Source of the DNA: an uncultured Amylibacter sp.
Lineage (GTDB): Bacteria; Pseudomonadota; Alphaproteobacteria; Rhodobacterales; Rhodobacteraceae
Assembly (NCBI GenBank): GCA_905181935.1
Contig: CAJIZV010000003.1
Span: forward strand, 446,001 to 510,000
Length of the DNA: 64,000 nucleotides
Direction: 5' to 3'
A program made the translations under genes and the position numbers. Below, piece after piece: positions 1-10,652 of the stretch (positions within the stretch are counted from its first letter, which is position 1; each line of letters starts with the position of its first letter). The notes beneath the pieces are model-generated. The model worked only from the letters and a program-made list of their open reading frames with translations. It searched no databases and was not told where the DNA came from.

Positions 1-133
1 TCTCGTCAGCTATTTTACGGACTAGATTTAAGGCAGCCTGGTGCCCTAAATGTACACCGTCAAAGTTGCCTATTGCGGCCACAGCTCCACGGTCAACGTC
101 CGCTATAAATTGATAATCTCTAATAATACGCAT
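1..133 (-). CDS. ribF: Riboflavin kinase/FAD synthetase, N-terminal fragment
   Basis: This is the first 44 codons of a gene that runs off the left edge. The bifunctional enzyme phosphorylates riboflavin to FMN and adenylylates FMN to FAD in the cytoplasm. The ATG is at 133-131. At about residues 22-31 the fragment carries AIGNFDGVHLGHQ, the nucleotide-binding signature of the RibF adenylyltransferase (FMNAT) domain, followed by the start of a helix. Only the N-terminal domain can be seen; the C-terminal riboflavin kinase domain lies outside. It follows the HAD phosphatase at 150-1034 on the same strand with a 16-base gap, so the two are probably co-transcribed. The family call is firm because the signature is nearly invariant. 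Confidence 0.9.
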   Translation of the reverse strand, partial: MRIIRDYQFIADVDRGAVAAIGNFDGVHLGHQAALNLVRKIADE

Positions 134-149
134 GTGCTATACTCTTGGT

Positions 150-1034
150 TTAACGTAGATGACCTATCGAATAGGTGGGTGTCAATTGGGAAGTATTTAA
201 AAATTTTGCTAATTTTGCAGTATCTGGTCGTTTGTTAGTATTAGTTTCTTCTGCTGCTAAGCCACCAGTTACAAATAAGCTGTCTATATCTTCCATAACA
301 GCTCCGCGAATATCAGTATTTATTCCATCACCAATACATAAAATATCTTTGTCGGGAACTATACGCCCTGCTATTACGTTCAATCTATTACGTGCAAGAT
401 CATAAATCGGCGGGTGAGGCTTCCCAAAGTTATGTGCTTCACCACCCATTTTGTTATAAGCATCAGCAATGGCTCCAGCGCAATAAATTCGATGTGTACC
501 CCGGTCTACTTGAATGTCTGGGTTTGCACACAGCATTTTTAACCCACGTTTCTTTGCTGTAACTAATAATTCTGTATAATCTGAGGGAGTTTCAATACTA
601 TCGTCAAATAACCCTGTGCATACTATGCCTTCTGCATAGTTCAATGGCACGCGCTGAATATTAATGTTCTGATAGAAATCTTCTGTATCAAGCCCTTGAA
701 AAAATATTTCATCACTATTGGGGCCTATATGAAATATTTTTTTTCCATATGTCCCAGATGCTAGTGCTGCACGTGAAGCATCGCCGCTAGCTGTAATTCC
801 TTGGTATAAATTGCGTGGTATACCAATGTAATCAAGCTGAGAGTAAACTGACATAGCTGGTCGAGGTGAATTTGTTAATAAGTGTACAATACCACCAGAT
901 TTTGAAAACTCATAAAGTGCCTCAATGGCTTCTTTATATGGTTCAACTCCATTGTGTAAACATCCCCAAAGATCGCAAAATACTGCATCATAATTAGTGG
1001 AAATTTCAGAAAGATTTTCAATAATATTTGTCAT
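150..1034 (-). CDS. TIGR01459-type class IIA HAD-superfamily hydrolase
   Basis: A 294-residue HAD phosphatase of the NagD-like class IIA group. Residues 21-29 read DLWGCLHNG, the nucleophile-Asp motif I of this subgroup. FGKPHPP near residue 204 supplies the motif III lysine, and GDGINTD near residue 235 is the metal-binding motif IV. The family is common in alphaproteobacteria and typically sits next to ribF, as it does here (16 bases upstream on the same strand). Flavin-phosphate or sugar-phosphate hydrolysis is a guess from this neighbourhood; the substrate cannot be read from sequence. Length is normal and there are no defects. It is transcribed away from groES, sharing a 164-base divergent intergenic region. 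Confidence 0.85.
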   Translation of the reverse strand: MTNIIENLSEISTNYDAVFCDLWGCLHNGVEPYKEAIEALYEFSKSGGIVHLLTNSPRPAMSVYSQLDYIGIPRNLYQGITASGDASRAALASGTYGKKIFHIGPNSDEIFFQGLDTEDFYQNINIQRVPLNYAEGIVCTGLFDDSIETPSDYTELLVTAKKRGLKMLCANPDIQVDRGTHRIYCAGAIADAYNKMGGEAHNFGKPHPPIYDLARNRLNVIAGRIVPDKDILCIGDGINTDIRGAVMEDIDSLFVTGGLAAEETNTNKRPDTAKLAKFLNTSQLTPTYSIGHLR

Positions 1035-1128
1035 GGCGACGACTTAACAGGTTATCAAACAAATAGAAATATTAAACCGTACGCTTAGGTATTGACTAGT
1101 GTTAAGACTCTGCTTAAGTATTTCTTCG

Positions 1129-1155
1129 TTAGCACTCTACGGAGGTGAGTGCTAA
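1129..1155 (+). promoter_or_regulatory. CIRCE operator (HrcA-binding site) of groESL
   Basis: A perfect 9-9-9 inverted repeat, TTAGCACTC-N9-GAGTGCTAA, lies 44 bases before the groES ATG. It matches the canonical CIRCE element bound by the heat-shock repressor HrcA. It predicts heat-inducible repression of groESL and an hrcA gene elsewhere in the genome. Confidence 0.95.
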
Positions 1156-1198
1156 TGTCGTTAAACCTCCGCGTAAAATTTTAAATGGAGCAATCCTC

Positions 1199-1483
1199 AT
1201 GGCATTTACACCATTGCACGATCGCGTTTTGGTTCGTCGTACTGAAGGCGAAGAAAAAACAGCAGGCGGCTTGATTATCCCTGAATCAGCTAAGGAAAAA
1301 CCAGCTGAAGGTGAAGTTATTTCTGCAGGCGAAGGCGCACGCAAAGATAGTGGCGATTTGATCCCTATGGCAGTCAAAACTGGTGACAAAGTTTTGTTTG
1401 GCAAATGGTCAGGCACAGAAGTTACAATCGATGGCGAAGAGCTATTGATCATGAAAGAGTCAGACATTCTTGGTCTGCTTTAA
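1199..1483 (+). CDS. groES: Co-chaperonin GroES (Hsp10)
   Basis: A 94-residue GroES that caps the GroEL folding chamber in the cytoplasm. It opens with [14 protein letters not shown], the usual GroES N-terminus. It contains the mobile-loop region (about residues 17-33, [18 protein letters not shown]) and ends with [17 protein letters not shown]. The ATG at 1199 is chosen over an in-frame GTG at 1145 because GGAG lies at 1187-1190 and the length then equals the family norm; the upstream GTG falls inside the CIRCE element. groEL follows after 28 bases. The operon is under the CIRCE repeat at 1129-1155. Confidence 0.97.
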   Translation: MAFTPLHDRVLVRRTEGEEKTAGGLIIPESAKEKPAEGEVISAGEGARKDSGDLIPMAVKTGDKVLFGKWSGTEVTIDGEELLIMKESDILGLL

Positions 1484-1508
1484 ATATAACACGAATTTAG
1501 GAGCATAA

Positions 1509-3161
<1,653 letters not shown>

Positions 3162-3246
3162 TCAGTTCGCTTTGCGAACTTATAAGCATAGGTTTTATAT
3201 AATGCCTTTAGTTTTATAGTATTATATTATCCAATATAAAAAAATA

Positions 3247-3273
3247 AAGGGTCGCTAAAATGCGACCCTTTTG
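3247..3273 (+). terminator. Rho-independent terminator of groESL
   Basis: AAGGGTCGC (3247-3255), a 6-base loop, and GCGACCCTT (3262-3270) form a perfect 9-bp stem. The stem ends in a short T run 86 bases after groEL. Confidence 0.9.
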
Positions 3274-3319
3274 TATTTCTATCAAATTTAAATAAATAAA
3301 AATATTATTTGATCAATTT

Positions 3320-3357
3320 ACTTCCCATATAGTTCAACATTAAACTATATGGGAAGT
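3320..3357. repeat. 15-bp perfect inverted repeat at the 3' end of purK
   Basis: ACTTCCCATATAGTT (3320-3334) and its exact complement (3343-3357) flank an 8-base loop. On the minus strand the hairpin begins 5 bases after the purK stop codon. It has no immediate T tract on either strand, so it is either an atypical terminator or an mRNA 3'-end-protecting hairpin. Confidence 0.8.
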
Positions 3358-3362
3358 GTATA

Positions 3363-4436
3363 TTAATTATTAGCTAAGATTTTATTAATATGACCCATCT
3401 TACGGCCAGGTTTTACAATTTCTTTACCGTAAAGGTGAATACCAATACTTGTGTCTTTGGACAGTGTGTCTACTTCTAAAACCTCTGCCCCAATTAAATT
3501 GGTCATTAAAACATTTGAATGACGCTTGCCATCACCTAAATGCCAGCCTGAAATTGCACGGATATGTTGCTCAAATTGATCAATAACACAGCCATTTTGT
3601 GTCCAGTGGCCTGAATTGTGAACACGAGGAGCAATTTCGTTGATCAATAATTCTTCTGCAGTGACAAATAACTCAATTCCCATAACACCAACATAATCTA
3701 ATGCATTAAGAATTTTTCCAGTTAATAAAACGGCATCCATACGTTGCGAACTCGTAATATCAGCTGGAACATTTGTTGTATGGAGTATGCCATTTTTATG
3801 TATATTTTCACCTGGATCAAAGCATACTACTTCACCAGATTGATTGCGGGCGCCAATAACTGAAACTTCTTTTCTAAAATCTATTAAGCCTTCAAGAACG
3901 CAAGGAGTTTTCCCCAGCTCTTCCCAAGCAGTATAGCCATCATCAACTTCTTTTAAGCGTACTTGGCCTTTGCCATCATAGCCAAAGCGCCTAGTCTTCA
4001 TAATGGATGGTGCGCCAACAGTAGCTAGTGCGGACAAAAGATCAGTTTGAGTATTTATATTGGCGTATGGCGCAACTTTTAAACCAAGTTTTTCAAGAAA
4101 TTTTTTCTCTGTTATACGATCCTGACTTGTTGCTAAAGCATTTCGTGCAGGTAATACTTCACGTGTAGTTTCAAGCGTATTTAATGCAGTTTCCGGAATA
4201 TTTTCAAATTCAAATGTAATTACATCAACCTCATTTGCAAACATAATTAATGCGTTGGTATCTTCATATGCAGCGGTAGTAACTTTATTTGCTACTTGGC
4301 TTGCAGGTGGATTTTTTCCAGGTTCATAAATGTGTGTTTTGAAGCCTAACTTGCTTGCTGCTATAGCTAGCATTCGGCCTAATTGGCCGCCGCCTAGAAT
4401 ACCAATAGTTGAACCCTGTTTTAATGGATTAGTCAT
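3363..4436 (-). CDS. purK: N5-carboxyaminoimidazole ribonucleotide synthase
   Basis: PurK carboxylates AIR to N5-CAIR with ATP and bicarbonate in de novo purine synthesis. The N-terminus [16 protein letters not shown] is the family's glycine-rich start. The ATP-grasp domain follows, with [15 protein letters not shown] near residue 150 and the metal-binding [14 protein letters not shown] near residue 265. The start at 4436 (MTNPLKQG) overlaps the purE stop by 8 bases. An alternative in-frame ATG at 4448 adds four residues; neither has a strong SD, and the shorter form matches the usual N-terminus. purE lies directly upstream, the classical purEK order, so the two steps AIR to N5-CAIR to CAIR are coupled. 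Confidence 0.95.
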   Translation of the reverse strand: MTNPLKQGSTIGILGGGQLGRMLAIAASKLGFKTHIYEPGKNPPASQVANKVTTAAYEDTNALIMFANEVDVITFEFENIPETALNTLETTREVLPARNALATSQDRITEKKFLEKLGLKVAPYANINTQTDLLSALATVGAPSIMKTRRFGYDGKGQVRLKEVDDGYTAWEELGKTPCVLEGLIDFRKEVSVIGARNQSGEVVCFDPGENIHKNGILHTTNVPADITSSQRMDAVLLTGKILNALDYVGVMGIELFVTAEELLINEIAPRVHNSGHWTQNGCVIDQFEQHIRAISGWHLGDGKRHSNVLMTNLIGAEVLEVDTLSKDTSIGIHLYGKEIVKPGRKMGHINKILANN

Positions 4437-4917
4437 ATGATGGTTCATCCGGAATAGATTTAGATAAAGTCAAACGCCATGTGTCTAACCTTGTGGCTAA
4501 CTCTGGCTCTGTAATAGCTATAATTGCTGCTGCCATTAAGCCAGCATTTGCTGCACCTGTGCTGCCAATTGCCATCGTGGCTACTGGGTAGCCTTTAGGC
4601 ATCTGTAATATTGAATATAGGCTGTCTACACCACTTAAAGCTTTGGTTTGGATAGGAACTCCAAGTACTGGAACTCGGGTTTTTGATGCCATCATGCCTG
4701 GTAAATGTGCTGCGCCACCTGCACCTGCAATAATAACATTTAACCCACGCTCAACAGCTGTTCTTCCATATTCCCACAGGCGATCAGGTGTACGATGCGC
4801 TGAAACAATCTTAGTTTCAAAAGGAACATTGAGTTCATCTAATATATTTGCAGCTTTTTGCATAGTGGGCCAATCTGATTGTGATCCCATAATGATTCCA
4901 ACTTTGATCTGTGACAT
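4429..4917 (-). CDS. purE: N5-carboxyaminoimidazole ribonucleotide mutase
   Basis: A 162-residue class I PurE that converts N5-CAIR to CAIR. The N-terminal [17 protein letters not shown] holds the substrate-binding SQSDWP loop. [13 protein letters not shown] (about residues 39-51) and [25 protein letters not shown] (about 65-90) are hallmark segments carrying the catalytic His. Length is standard. It is the first gene of the purEK pair and its end overlaps the purK start. The DUF465 gene lies 56 bases upstream on the same strand. Confidence 0.97.
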   Translation of the reverse strand: MSQIKVGIIMGSQSDWPTMQKAANILDELNVPFETKIVSAHRTPDRLWEYGRTAVERGLNVIIAGAGGAAHLPGMMASKTRVPVLGVPIQTKALSGVDSLYSILQMPKGYPVATMAIGSTGAANAGLMAAAIIAITEPELATRLDTWRLTLSKSIPDEPSYD

Positions 4918-4973
4918 AAATTTATCGCTTTCATATATTGCAGAAAATATTGGTATAACCTGGAAATATTGGT

Positions 4974-5192
4974 TTAGGCAATAATATCTGGCGTGAGTTT
5001 ATCTTCGAGACGTGCAATTTTATCTTTAAGTGCTAATTTGTTGCGCTTTAACCTCTTTAAGCTTAATGAATCATTACTAACTCTGGAATAAAGAGCTTCA
5101 ATTGCATGATCTAAGTCTCGGTGTGTTTCACGTAAGTGAATTAATTCAATTTTCAGAACATCTTCATAAGACATTTCAGATGAGATTTTCAT
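4974..5192 (-). CDS. DUF465 (YdcH-like) small coiled-coil protein
   Basis: A 72-residue charged helical protein. The pattern [22 protein letters not shown] (about residues 14-35), a short break, then [20 protein letters not shown] matches the DUF465/YdcH family of small SlyX-like coiled-coil proteins, which are widespread in proteobacteria and have no established function. No signal peptide or membrane segment is seen. It may head the purEK transcript, as it lies 56 bases upstream on the same strand, but no functional link to purine synthesis is known. Confidence 0.8.
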   Translation of the reverse strand: MKISSEMSYEDVLKIELIHLRETHRDLDHAIEALYSRVSNDSLSLKRLKRNKLALKDKIARLEDKLTPDIIA

Positions 5193-5260
5193 ATTTGGCC
5201 TAAAATATATATTAGTTATCAGCTTTATATATAATATTTATATTATTTCACCTCAATTCG

Positions 5261-5290
5261 CTTGAGATTTCCCACTAAAATCATCATATT
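5261..5290 (+). promoter_or_regulatory. Possible heat-shock (RpoH-type) promoter of hsp20
   Basis: CTTGAG at 5261-5266 and CATATT at 5285-5290, 18 bases apart, resemble the CTTG...C-TAT pattern of alphaproteobacterial sigma-32 promoters. They lie 54 bases before the hsp20 ATG. The match is partial; gene identity makes it plausible. Confidence 0.35.
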
Positions 5291-5343
5291 CTAATAAGGT
5301 TGCCAACGTGGGACCTGATTCAGTCGCTTAAAAAGGGCTTAAA

Positions 5344-5757
5344 ATGACAAAAATTTCTTTTGCATCTCATCCATTTTTATTGGGATTTGAACAGTTAGAT
5401 CGTTTGGTTGAACGTACTGCTAAAACTGGAAATGAAGGCTACCCGCCGTATAATATCGAACAAAGTTCTGATACAGCCTATAGAATAACACTAGCTGTTG
5501 CAGGATTTTGTGATGATGACTTATCAATTACGCTTGAAGACAGTCAATTAGTGATACGTGGGCGTCAAGTAGACAACAGTGAAGGCAGAGTATTTTTACA
5601 CCATGGTATAGCTGCACGACAATTTCAGCGGAGTTTTGTTTTGGCTGATGGAGTTGAAGTTGCTGGTGCTAACTTAGAGAATGGTTTGCTGCACGTTGAT
5701 TTGCAAAGATCAGTACCAAACGCCATTGTTCAGACAATTGAAATAAATAAAAAATAG
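5344..5757 (+). CDS. Small heat-shock protein, Hsp20/IbpA family
   Basis: A 137-residue holdase chaperone that binds unfolding proteins. The alpha-crystallin domain spans about residues 38-130: PPYNIEQSSDTAYRITLAVAG, then DLSITLEDSQLVIRG, GIAARQFQRSFVLADGVEV, and ENGLLHVDLQR, the last being the G-x-L motif before the C-terminal extension. The IEQ and RSF positions match the IbpA subgroup. An RBS (AAGGGC) lies at about 5332-5337. The DUF1150 gene follows 9 bases later, a pairing often seen in alphaproteobacteria. Heat-shock control is likely from the upstream CTTG-type promoter. Confidence 0.93.
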   Translation: MTKISFASHPFLLGFEQLDRLVERTAKTGNEGYPPYNIEQSSDTAYRITLAVAGFCDDDLSITLEDSQLVIRGRQVDNSEGRVFLHHGIAARQFQRSFVLADGVEVAGANLENGLLHVDLQRSVPNAIVQTIEINKK

Positions 5758-5766
5758 GAATAGAAT

Positions 5767-5991
5767 ATGGCTTCTTTATATGAAAAAATGGGATTACCTA
5801 GTAATGTTGTTTATATAAAACCTATCTCTCATGACGATTTACCTGTTGAAATACTGGAGAGTATTGATGAAAATTTACCACTATTCGCTGTTTACGCTGA
5901 AAATGGCCAACAAATCGCTTTAGTCGAAGATCAACAAGTTGCTTTTGCATTAGCTCAAGAACACAAATTTTCTCTACATTCTGTACACTGA
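5767..5991 (+). CDS. DUF1150 family protein
   Basis: A 74-residue cytoplasmic protein of the DUF1150 family, found almost only in alphaproteobacteria and usually just downstream of an hsp20 gene, as here (9-base gap). Visible features are VVYIKPISHDDLP (about residues 14-26) and LFAVYAENGQQIALVEDQQVAFALA (about 38-62), the latter a conserved core predicted as strand-turn-helix. Function is unknown. Genomic coupling suggests a role alongside the small heat-shock protein, which is inference only. Confidence 0.85.
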   Translation: MASLYEKMGLPSNVVYIKPISHDDLPVEILESIDENLPLFAVYAENGQQIALVEDQQVAFALAQEHKFSLHSVH

Positions 5992-6024
5992 TACAGAGAC
6001 TGATTTAGTTAAAACTAGTATATT

Positions 6025-7737
6025 TTAACCATTAATAAGACCCATACTTTCTAATTTCAAAAGAATTTGGTGTGCACAGTTATCAACATCCACATTTTCT
6101 GTTTCCAGTCTGATCTCTGGGTTTTTTGGAATATCATAAGGGTCTGAAATTCCGGTAAACTCTTTGATTTTACCTTCTCGTGCTAGTTTGTATAAGCCCT
6201 TTCGATCGCGGCGTTCGCATTCTTCAATGCTTGTTGCAACGTGAATTTCTATAAATGCACCGAAGTGTTCAATTTCTTTACGAATAGCGTTTCGTGTATT
6301 GGAATATGGTGCTATGGGTGCACAGATAGCAATGCCACCATTTTTAGTAATTTCAGATGCAACATAGCCTATGCGTCTAATATTTAAATCGCGGTGCTCT
6401 TTAGAAAAGCCTAGTTCGGATGATAGGTTTTTACGCACTAAATCGCCGTCCAGTAATGTCACAGGGCGGCCACCCATTTCCATTAACTTAACCATTAATG
6501 CATTGGCTATTGTTGATTTTCCTGAGCCTGAAAATCCAGTAAAAAGCACGGTAAAGCCTTGTTTCGATCGCTGTGGTTTTGATTTGCGTAATTCGTTAAC
6601 TACAGCAGGAAAGGAAAACCATTCAGGAATTTCCAAACCTTCGCTCAGTCTACGGCGTAATTCGGTGCCTGAAATGTTTAAAATTGTTACATTATCTGGA
6701 TCACTTATTTCCTCTTGGGCTTCGTATTGGGCACGCTCTTGCACGTAGACCATATTTTTGAAGTCAACCATTTCTATACCCATTTCATTTTGATGCTTTT
6801 CGAACAATACCTGAGCATCATATGGGCCATAAAAATCTTCACCTCTACTGTTTTTCCCTGGGCCGGCGTGATCACGGCCTACAATGAAATGTGTACATCC
6901 GTGATTTTTACGGATTAAACCGTGCCAGACTGCTTCACGAGGGCCCGCCATCCGCATTGCTAAGTTTATCAAAGACATTGTTGTAGTTGCTGCTGGATAT
7001 TGGTCAAGTACTGCTTCATAGCATCGAACGCGAGTAAAGTGATCGATATCGCCTGGTTTTCCCATCCCAACAACCGGATGTATTAATAGGTTTGCTTGGG
7101 CGTCACGTGCAGCTCTAAACGTTAACTCTTGGTGTGCCTTATGTAATGGGTTGCGTGTTTGAAACGCAACTACACGATGCCAACCAACTTTTCGAAAAAA
7201 CGAACGTAATTCATTTGGTGAATTTCGACGAGCACGAAAATCATAATGTACAACTGGTTGAATTCCTATGATTGCACCACCCAAATATACATTACCTGCT
7301 GTATTATATAAATAATTTACTGCTGGATGCGCTTGATCATCCTCACCATAGACATTTTTAGCTTCTTTTTCCTTGTTAGGGATGTAAATATCAGAAATTT
7401 CCAAGGTTGCTAAGATAACACCTTCTTGGTCGCGCAGAGCAATTTTTTGGCCAGTTTTTAATTCATCAGAAAAACTCTTAGAAACATCTAACGTGATAGG
7501 TATTGGCCATAAAGTTCCATCAGCTAAACGCATATTTTTGACTACGTTAATGTAATCTTTTTTACCTAAAAAGCCTTGAAGTGGATAAAAACCACCATTC
7601 ATTAATAACTCTAAGTCACAGGTTTGTCTTGATGTTAGATCCCAAGAAATTAGGTCTGTTGCTTCAATTTTTAAAGCTTTAGCAGTATCAAAAGGAGCAT
7701 AAAGCTCAGGAATAGATTTTATCTTATCAGCAGGCAT
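6025..7737 (-). CDS. Fused sulfate adenylyltransferase / adenylylsulfate kinase
   Basis: A 570-residue two-domain enzyme for assimilatory sulfate activation. The N-terminal ATP sulfurylase (about residues 1-385) makes APS; it has a PUA-like segment, the catalytic QTRNPLHKAHQE near residue 195 and GRDHAGPGKNSRGEDFYG near residue 285. The C-terminal APS kinase (about 395-565) makes PAPS; it has Walker A GFSGSGKST and DGDLVRKNLSSELGFSKEHR. Start 7737 is preferred over the ATG at 7749 because GGGA lies 7-10 bases upstream of 7737. It is monocistronic here, with no cysDN or cysH nearby. The fusion order (Sat then CysC) is that of fungal-like and some bacterial bifunctional proteins. Confidence 0.95.
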   Translation of the reverse strand: MPADKIKSIPELYAPFDTAKALKIEATDLISWDLTSRQTCDLELLMNGGFYPLQGFLGKKDYINVVKNMRLADGTLWPIPITLDVSKSFSDELKTGQKIALRDQEGVILATLEISDIYIPNKEKEAKNVYGEDDQAHPAVNYLYNTAGNVYLGGAIIGIQPVVHYDFRARRNSPNELRSFFRKVGWHRVVAFQTRNPLHKAHQELTFRAARDAQANLLIHPVVGMGKPGDIDHFTRVRCYEAVLDQYPAATTTMSLINLAMRMAGPREAVWHGLIRKNHGCTHFIVGRDHAGPGKNSRGEDFYGPYDAQVLFEKHQNEMGIEMVDFKNMVYVQERAQYEAQEEISDPDNVTILNISGTELRRRLSEGLEIPEWFSFPAVVNELRKSKPQRSKQGFTVLFTGFSGSGKSTIANALMVKLMEMGGRPVTLLDGDLVRKNLSSELGFSKEHRDLNIRRIGYVASEITKNGGIAICAPIAPYSNTRNAIRKEIEHFGAFIEIHVATSIEECERRDRKGLYKLAREGKIKEFTGISDPYDIPKNPEIRLETENVDVDNCAHQILLKLESMGLING

Positions 7738-7875
7738 TAAATTTCCCATTAATTTCTAATTTATTTAAATCTTTAATTATAAATTATCCTAAAACACAAT
7801 TTATATTATTTATAAAGTGTGAAACTAAAAATTAAAAACTAAAAATTAAATCTCGCAATATTATATTTTAGGTAG

Positions 7876-8844
7876 TTATTTTTCAGCTGCCTGTGACCCG
7901 CGCTCACGATAAGGTGTTGTATCATATTGTGATCTATAACATTTTGAAAAATGTGATGGTGAAGTAAAGCCACATGCTAGTGCCACATTAATTACTGACA
8001 TATCAGTTTGCATCAACAGGTTACGCGCTTTCTGCAATCGAAGTTCCATATAATAACGTTTGGGTGATCTGTCTAAATAGCGTCGGAATAACCTTTCAAG
8101 TTGTCGTGTCGACATACCCACTTCTTGTGCTAATAAAGAAGGCGAAATAGGCTCCTCAATATTTTCTTCCATCATTTTAATTACGTTAGCCAACTTTGGA
8201 TGACGTACACCAATCCGAGTTGGAATAGATAAGCGCTGGCCATCTTTTTCTGTTCGAGCTGAATTATATATCATTTGGTCTGCTACCCAGTTAGCAGCAT
8301 CTTGACTCATATCTTTTGATATTATTGATAACATCAAATCAATTGGTGATACTCCACCAGCTGCTGTGAAGCGGTTGCCATCCATTGTGAATACAGTTTT
8401 TTGTAAGTCAACTTCTGGAAACTCTTCTTCAAAGCTATCTAAATTTTCCCAATGAATTGTACTTCGTTTTCCATCCAACAATCCAGCTTTGGCTAAGACA
8501 TAAGTAGCAGTACATATACTTCCAATTTGTGTGCCTTTACGAGCTTCTTTCCTCAACCAATTTAATATTGGTTGTGTTGTATGCTTGCGAATATTTAAGC
8601 CGCCACAAACGACTATGACATCATTACGCTTTGTGTCTTCTAAACCTAGGTCTAATTTAAATTCTATTAAATTTGAGGCAGTTGCAAATTCACCACCTGT
8701 GCCTGCAAGTACCCAGTCATAGACAACGTAATCACTAAAGCGATTTGCATGGCGCAAAGTTTCTACAGCGCAAGAAAATGGAAGCTGGGAAAATTCGCCT
8801 AATAACAAAAATATAAACCGTTTTAGTGGCGCAGGATTAGTCAT
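7876..8844 (-). CDS. GlxA-family AraC-type transcriptional regulator
   Basis: A 322-residue regulator with an N-terminal DJ-1/PfpI-like sensor domain (about residues 8-185) and a C-terminal AraC/XylS double helix-turn-helix domain (about 215-315). The sensor shows GSICTATYVLAKAGLLDGKRSTIHWE, the pseudo-nucleophile elbow typical of GlxA regulators. The DNA-binding half has LAQEVGMSTRQLERLFRRYL and the terminal signature VALACGFTSPSHFSKCYR. Relatives control catabolism of quaternary amines or amino acids, for example choline/betaine genes via GbdR. The target here cannot be told: the neighbours (sat-cysC and divergent aroG) are housekeeping. It lies 196 bases from aroG, with divergent promoters. 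Confidence 0.9.
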   Translation of the reverse strand: MTNPAPLKRFIFLLLGEFSQLPFSCAVETLRHANRFSDYVVYDWVLAGTGGEFATASNLIEFKLDLGLEDTKRNDVIVVCGGLNIRKHTTQPILNWLRKEARKGTQIGSICTATYVLAKAGLLDGKRSTIHWENLDSFEEEFPEVDLQKTVFTMDGNRFTAAGGVSPIDLMLSIISKDMSQDAANWVADQMIYNSARTEKDGQRLSIPTRIGVRHPKLANVIKMMEENIEEPISPSLLAQEVGMSTRQLERLFRRYLDRSPKRYYMELRLQKARNLLMQTDMSVINVALACGFTSPSHFSKCYRSQYDTTPYRERGSQAAEK

Positions 8845-9039
8845 TTTATTGCCTTTGAATTTTTTAAAAACTAGCTTTTATAGTATCTAATAAAATAACA
8901 ATTAAGCTCACTTTATTTTTTTACAATAGAAAACTAATATCGTAGTTCTAATCATTAATAATTTTTACGTAAAAAGTGCTGGTTTTGCATTGATAGCTGT
9001 CTTAAACATAGCATATTAAAATTAAGAATGGAGTCTGAA

Positions 9040-10410
9040 ATGACATCGGAATGGAAAAAAACAGGATGGCGAAGTAAGCAACGAGTTCAGATGCCTGAAT
9101 ATCTGGATCAAGCAGCACTAAATGCTGTCGAAGCTCGTTTGTCATCTTATCCACCATTAGTTTTTGCTGGCGAAGCAAGATCATTAAAAGCAAAACTAGC
9201 TGCTGCATCTCGTGGAGAAGCATTTCTTCTTCAGGGTGGGGATTGTGCAGAAAGCTTTGATGAATTTAATGCTGATATGTTACGTGATACTTATAAAGTA
9301 ATGTTACAAATGGCTGTTGTTTTAACATTTGGTGCTAAAGTTCCAGTTGTTAAGATTGGACGTGTTGCCGGCCAATTTGCAAAGCCAAGATCGACACCAA
9401 CAGAAACCATTGATGGAATAGAGCTCCCTAGTTACCGCGGAGATATTATCAATGAATTAGAATTTACATCAGCTGCGCGCATTCCAAATCCTGAAAATAT
9501 GCTGCGTGCCTATACTCAATCGGCAGCATCATTAAACTTATTGCGAGCATTTAGCCAAGGTGGTTTTGCAGATATTCATCATGTCCAAGAATGGAATTTG
9601 GGGTTTGCAAACGCAGCTGGATCCGCTCAAAAATATAAAGATTTAGCTAAGCGAATATCAGATGCGTTAGACTTCATGACAGCTGCAGGAATTAGCTCAG
9701 ACAGCACTGATGCATTACGTACGGTAAATTTTTACACTTCTCATGAAGCATTATTATTGGAGTATGAAGAAGCTCTGTGCCGCGTAGATAGCACAACTAA
9801 TTTACCAATTGCTGGATCTGGCCATATGATCTGGATTGGTGACAGAACGCGTCAACCTAATGGAGCACATGTAGAGTTTTGTAGTGGTGTGCAAAATCCA
9901 ATTGGTTTAAAGTGTGGGCCAACAATTTCAGAAGATGATTTATTACGCTTAATAGATAAACTTAATCCTGAAAACGATGCAGGCCGGTTAACATTAATTG
10001 CGCGTTTTGGTGCAGGAAATGTAGGCGATCATTTGCCGCGCTTGATAAAGGCAGTTCAAGCAGAGGGACGAAATGTATTATGGACTTGTGACGCAATGCA
10101 CGGGAATACTATCAAATCATCTACTGGGTATAAAACAAGGCCATTTGAAAGTGTATTGCGTGAAGTTCAAGAATTTTTTGCTATTCATAAAGCTGAAGGC
10201 ACAGTTCCAGGTGGGGTGCATTTTGAAATGACAGGTAAAGATGTTACTGAGTGTACGGGTGGTGTTCGTGCTGTAACTGATGAAGATCTTTCGTCGCGTT
10301 ATCATACAGCTTGTGACCCACGCTTAAATGCTTCCCAAGCTCTTGAGCTGGCATTCCTAGTTTCAGAATTATTAGAGTCCCGCCACAACGCAGCCCGTAA
10401 AATATCATAA
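9040..10410 (+). CDS. Class II 3-deoxy-7-phosphoheptulonate (DAHP) synthase
   Basis: A 456-residue first enzyme of the shikimate pathway, condensing PEP and erythrose 4-phosphate. It is the plant-like class II type: [15 protein letters not shown] holds the metal/PEP cysteine near residue 67, [16 protein letters not shown] follows near residue 106, and later come [14 protein letters not shown] and [10 protein letters not shown] (metal-binding His). Start 9040 ([10 protein letters not shown]) is chosen because GGAG lies 6 bases before it; the in-frame ATG at 9028 overlaps that SD. It is monocistronic, with a strong terminator at 10445-10487. No feedback (ACT) domain is present. Confidence 0.96.
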   Translation: MTSEWKKTGWRSKQRVQMPEYLDQAALNAVEARLSSYPPLVFAGEARSLKAKLAAASRGEAFLLQGGDCAESFDEFNADMLRDTYKVMLQMAVVLTFGAKVPVVKIGRVAGQFAKPRSTPTETIDGIELPSYRGDIINELEFTSAARIPNPENMLRAYTQSAASLNLLRAFSQGGFADIHHVQEWNLGFANAAGSAQKYKDLAKRISDALDFMTAAGISSDSTDALRTVNFYTSHEALLLEYEEALCRVDSTTNLPIAGSGHMIWIGDRTRQPNGAHVEFCSGVQNPIGLKCGPTISEDDLLRLIDKLNPENDAGRLTLIARFGAGNVGDHLPRLIKAVQAEGRNVLWTCDAMHGNTIKSSTGYKTRPFESVLREVQEFFAIHKAEGTVPGGVHFEMTGKDVTECTGGVRAVTDEDLSSRYHTACDPRLNASQALELAFLVSELLESRHNAARKIS

Positions 10411-10444
10411 ATAAATGCATCAATATAGATTTTAATATTTTAAT

Positions 10445-10487
10445 ATAAGCCAGCTTACTTTTGGTAAGCTGGCTTATACTATTTTTA
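10445..10487 (+). terminator. Rho-independent terminator of the DAHP synthase gene
   Basis: A perfect 14-bp stem, ATAAGCCAGCTTAC (10445-10458) with GTAAGCTGGCTTAT (10464-10477), and a 5-base loop lie 34 bases after the stop. A T-rich tail follows. Confidence 0.9.
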
Positions 10488-10652
10488 TTAAAGCATATAG
10501 TTTTAAAATTTTTATTAATAAAAATTAGATTATGTTTTATACTTAAAATTTATTTTATATATGATATTACTTTAGGTTAAAGATTATAAAATTACTAATG
10601 TGTTACGTTTCTGATTTGATACGTAAGCAAGTTGTAAAATGTGGAGTAGCTT

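Noticed and set aside
5291..5343. ROSE-type RNA thermometer in the hsp20 leader
   Set aside because: The leader is short and I could not find pairing that masks the AAGGGC ribosome-binding site.
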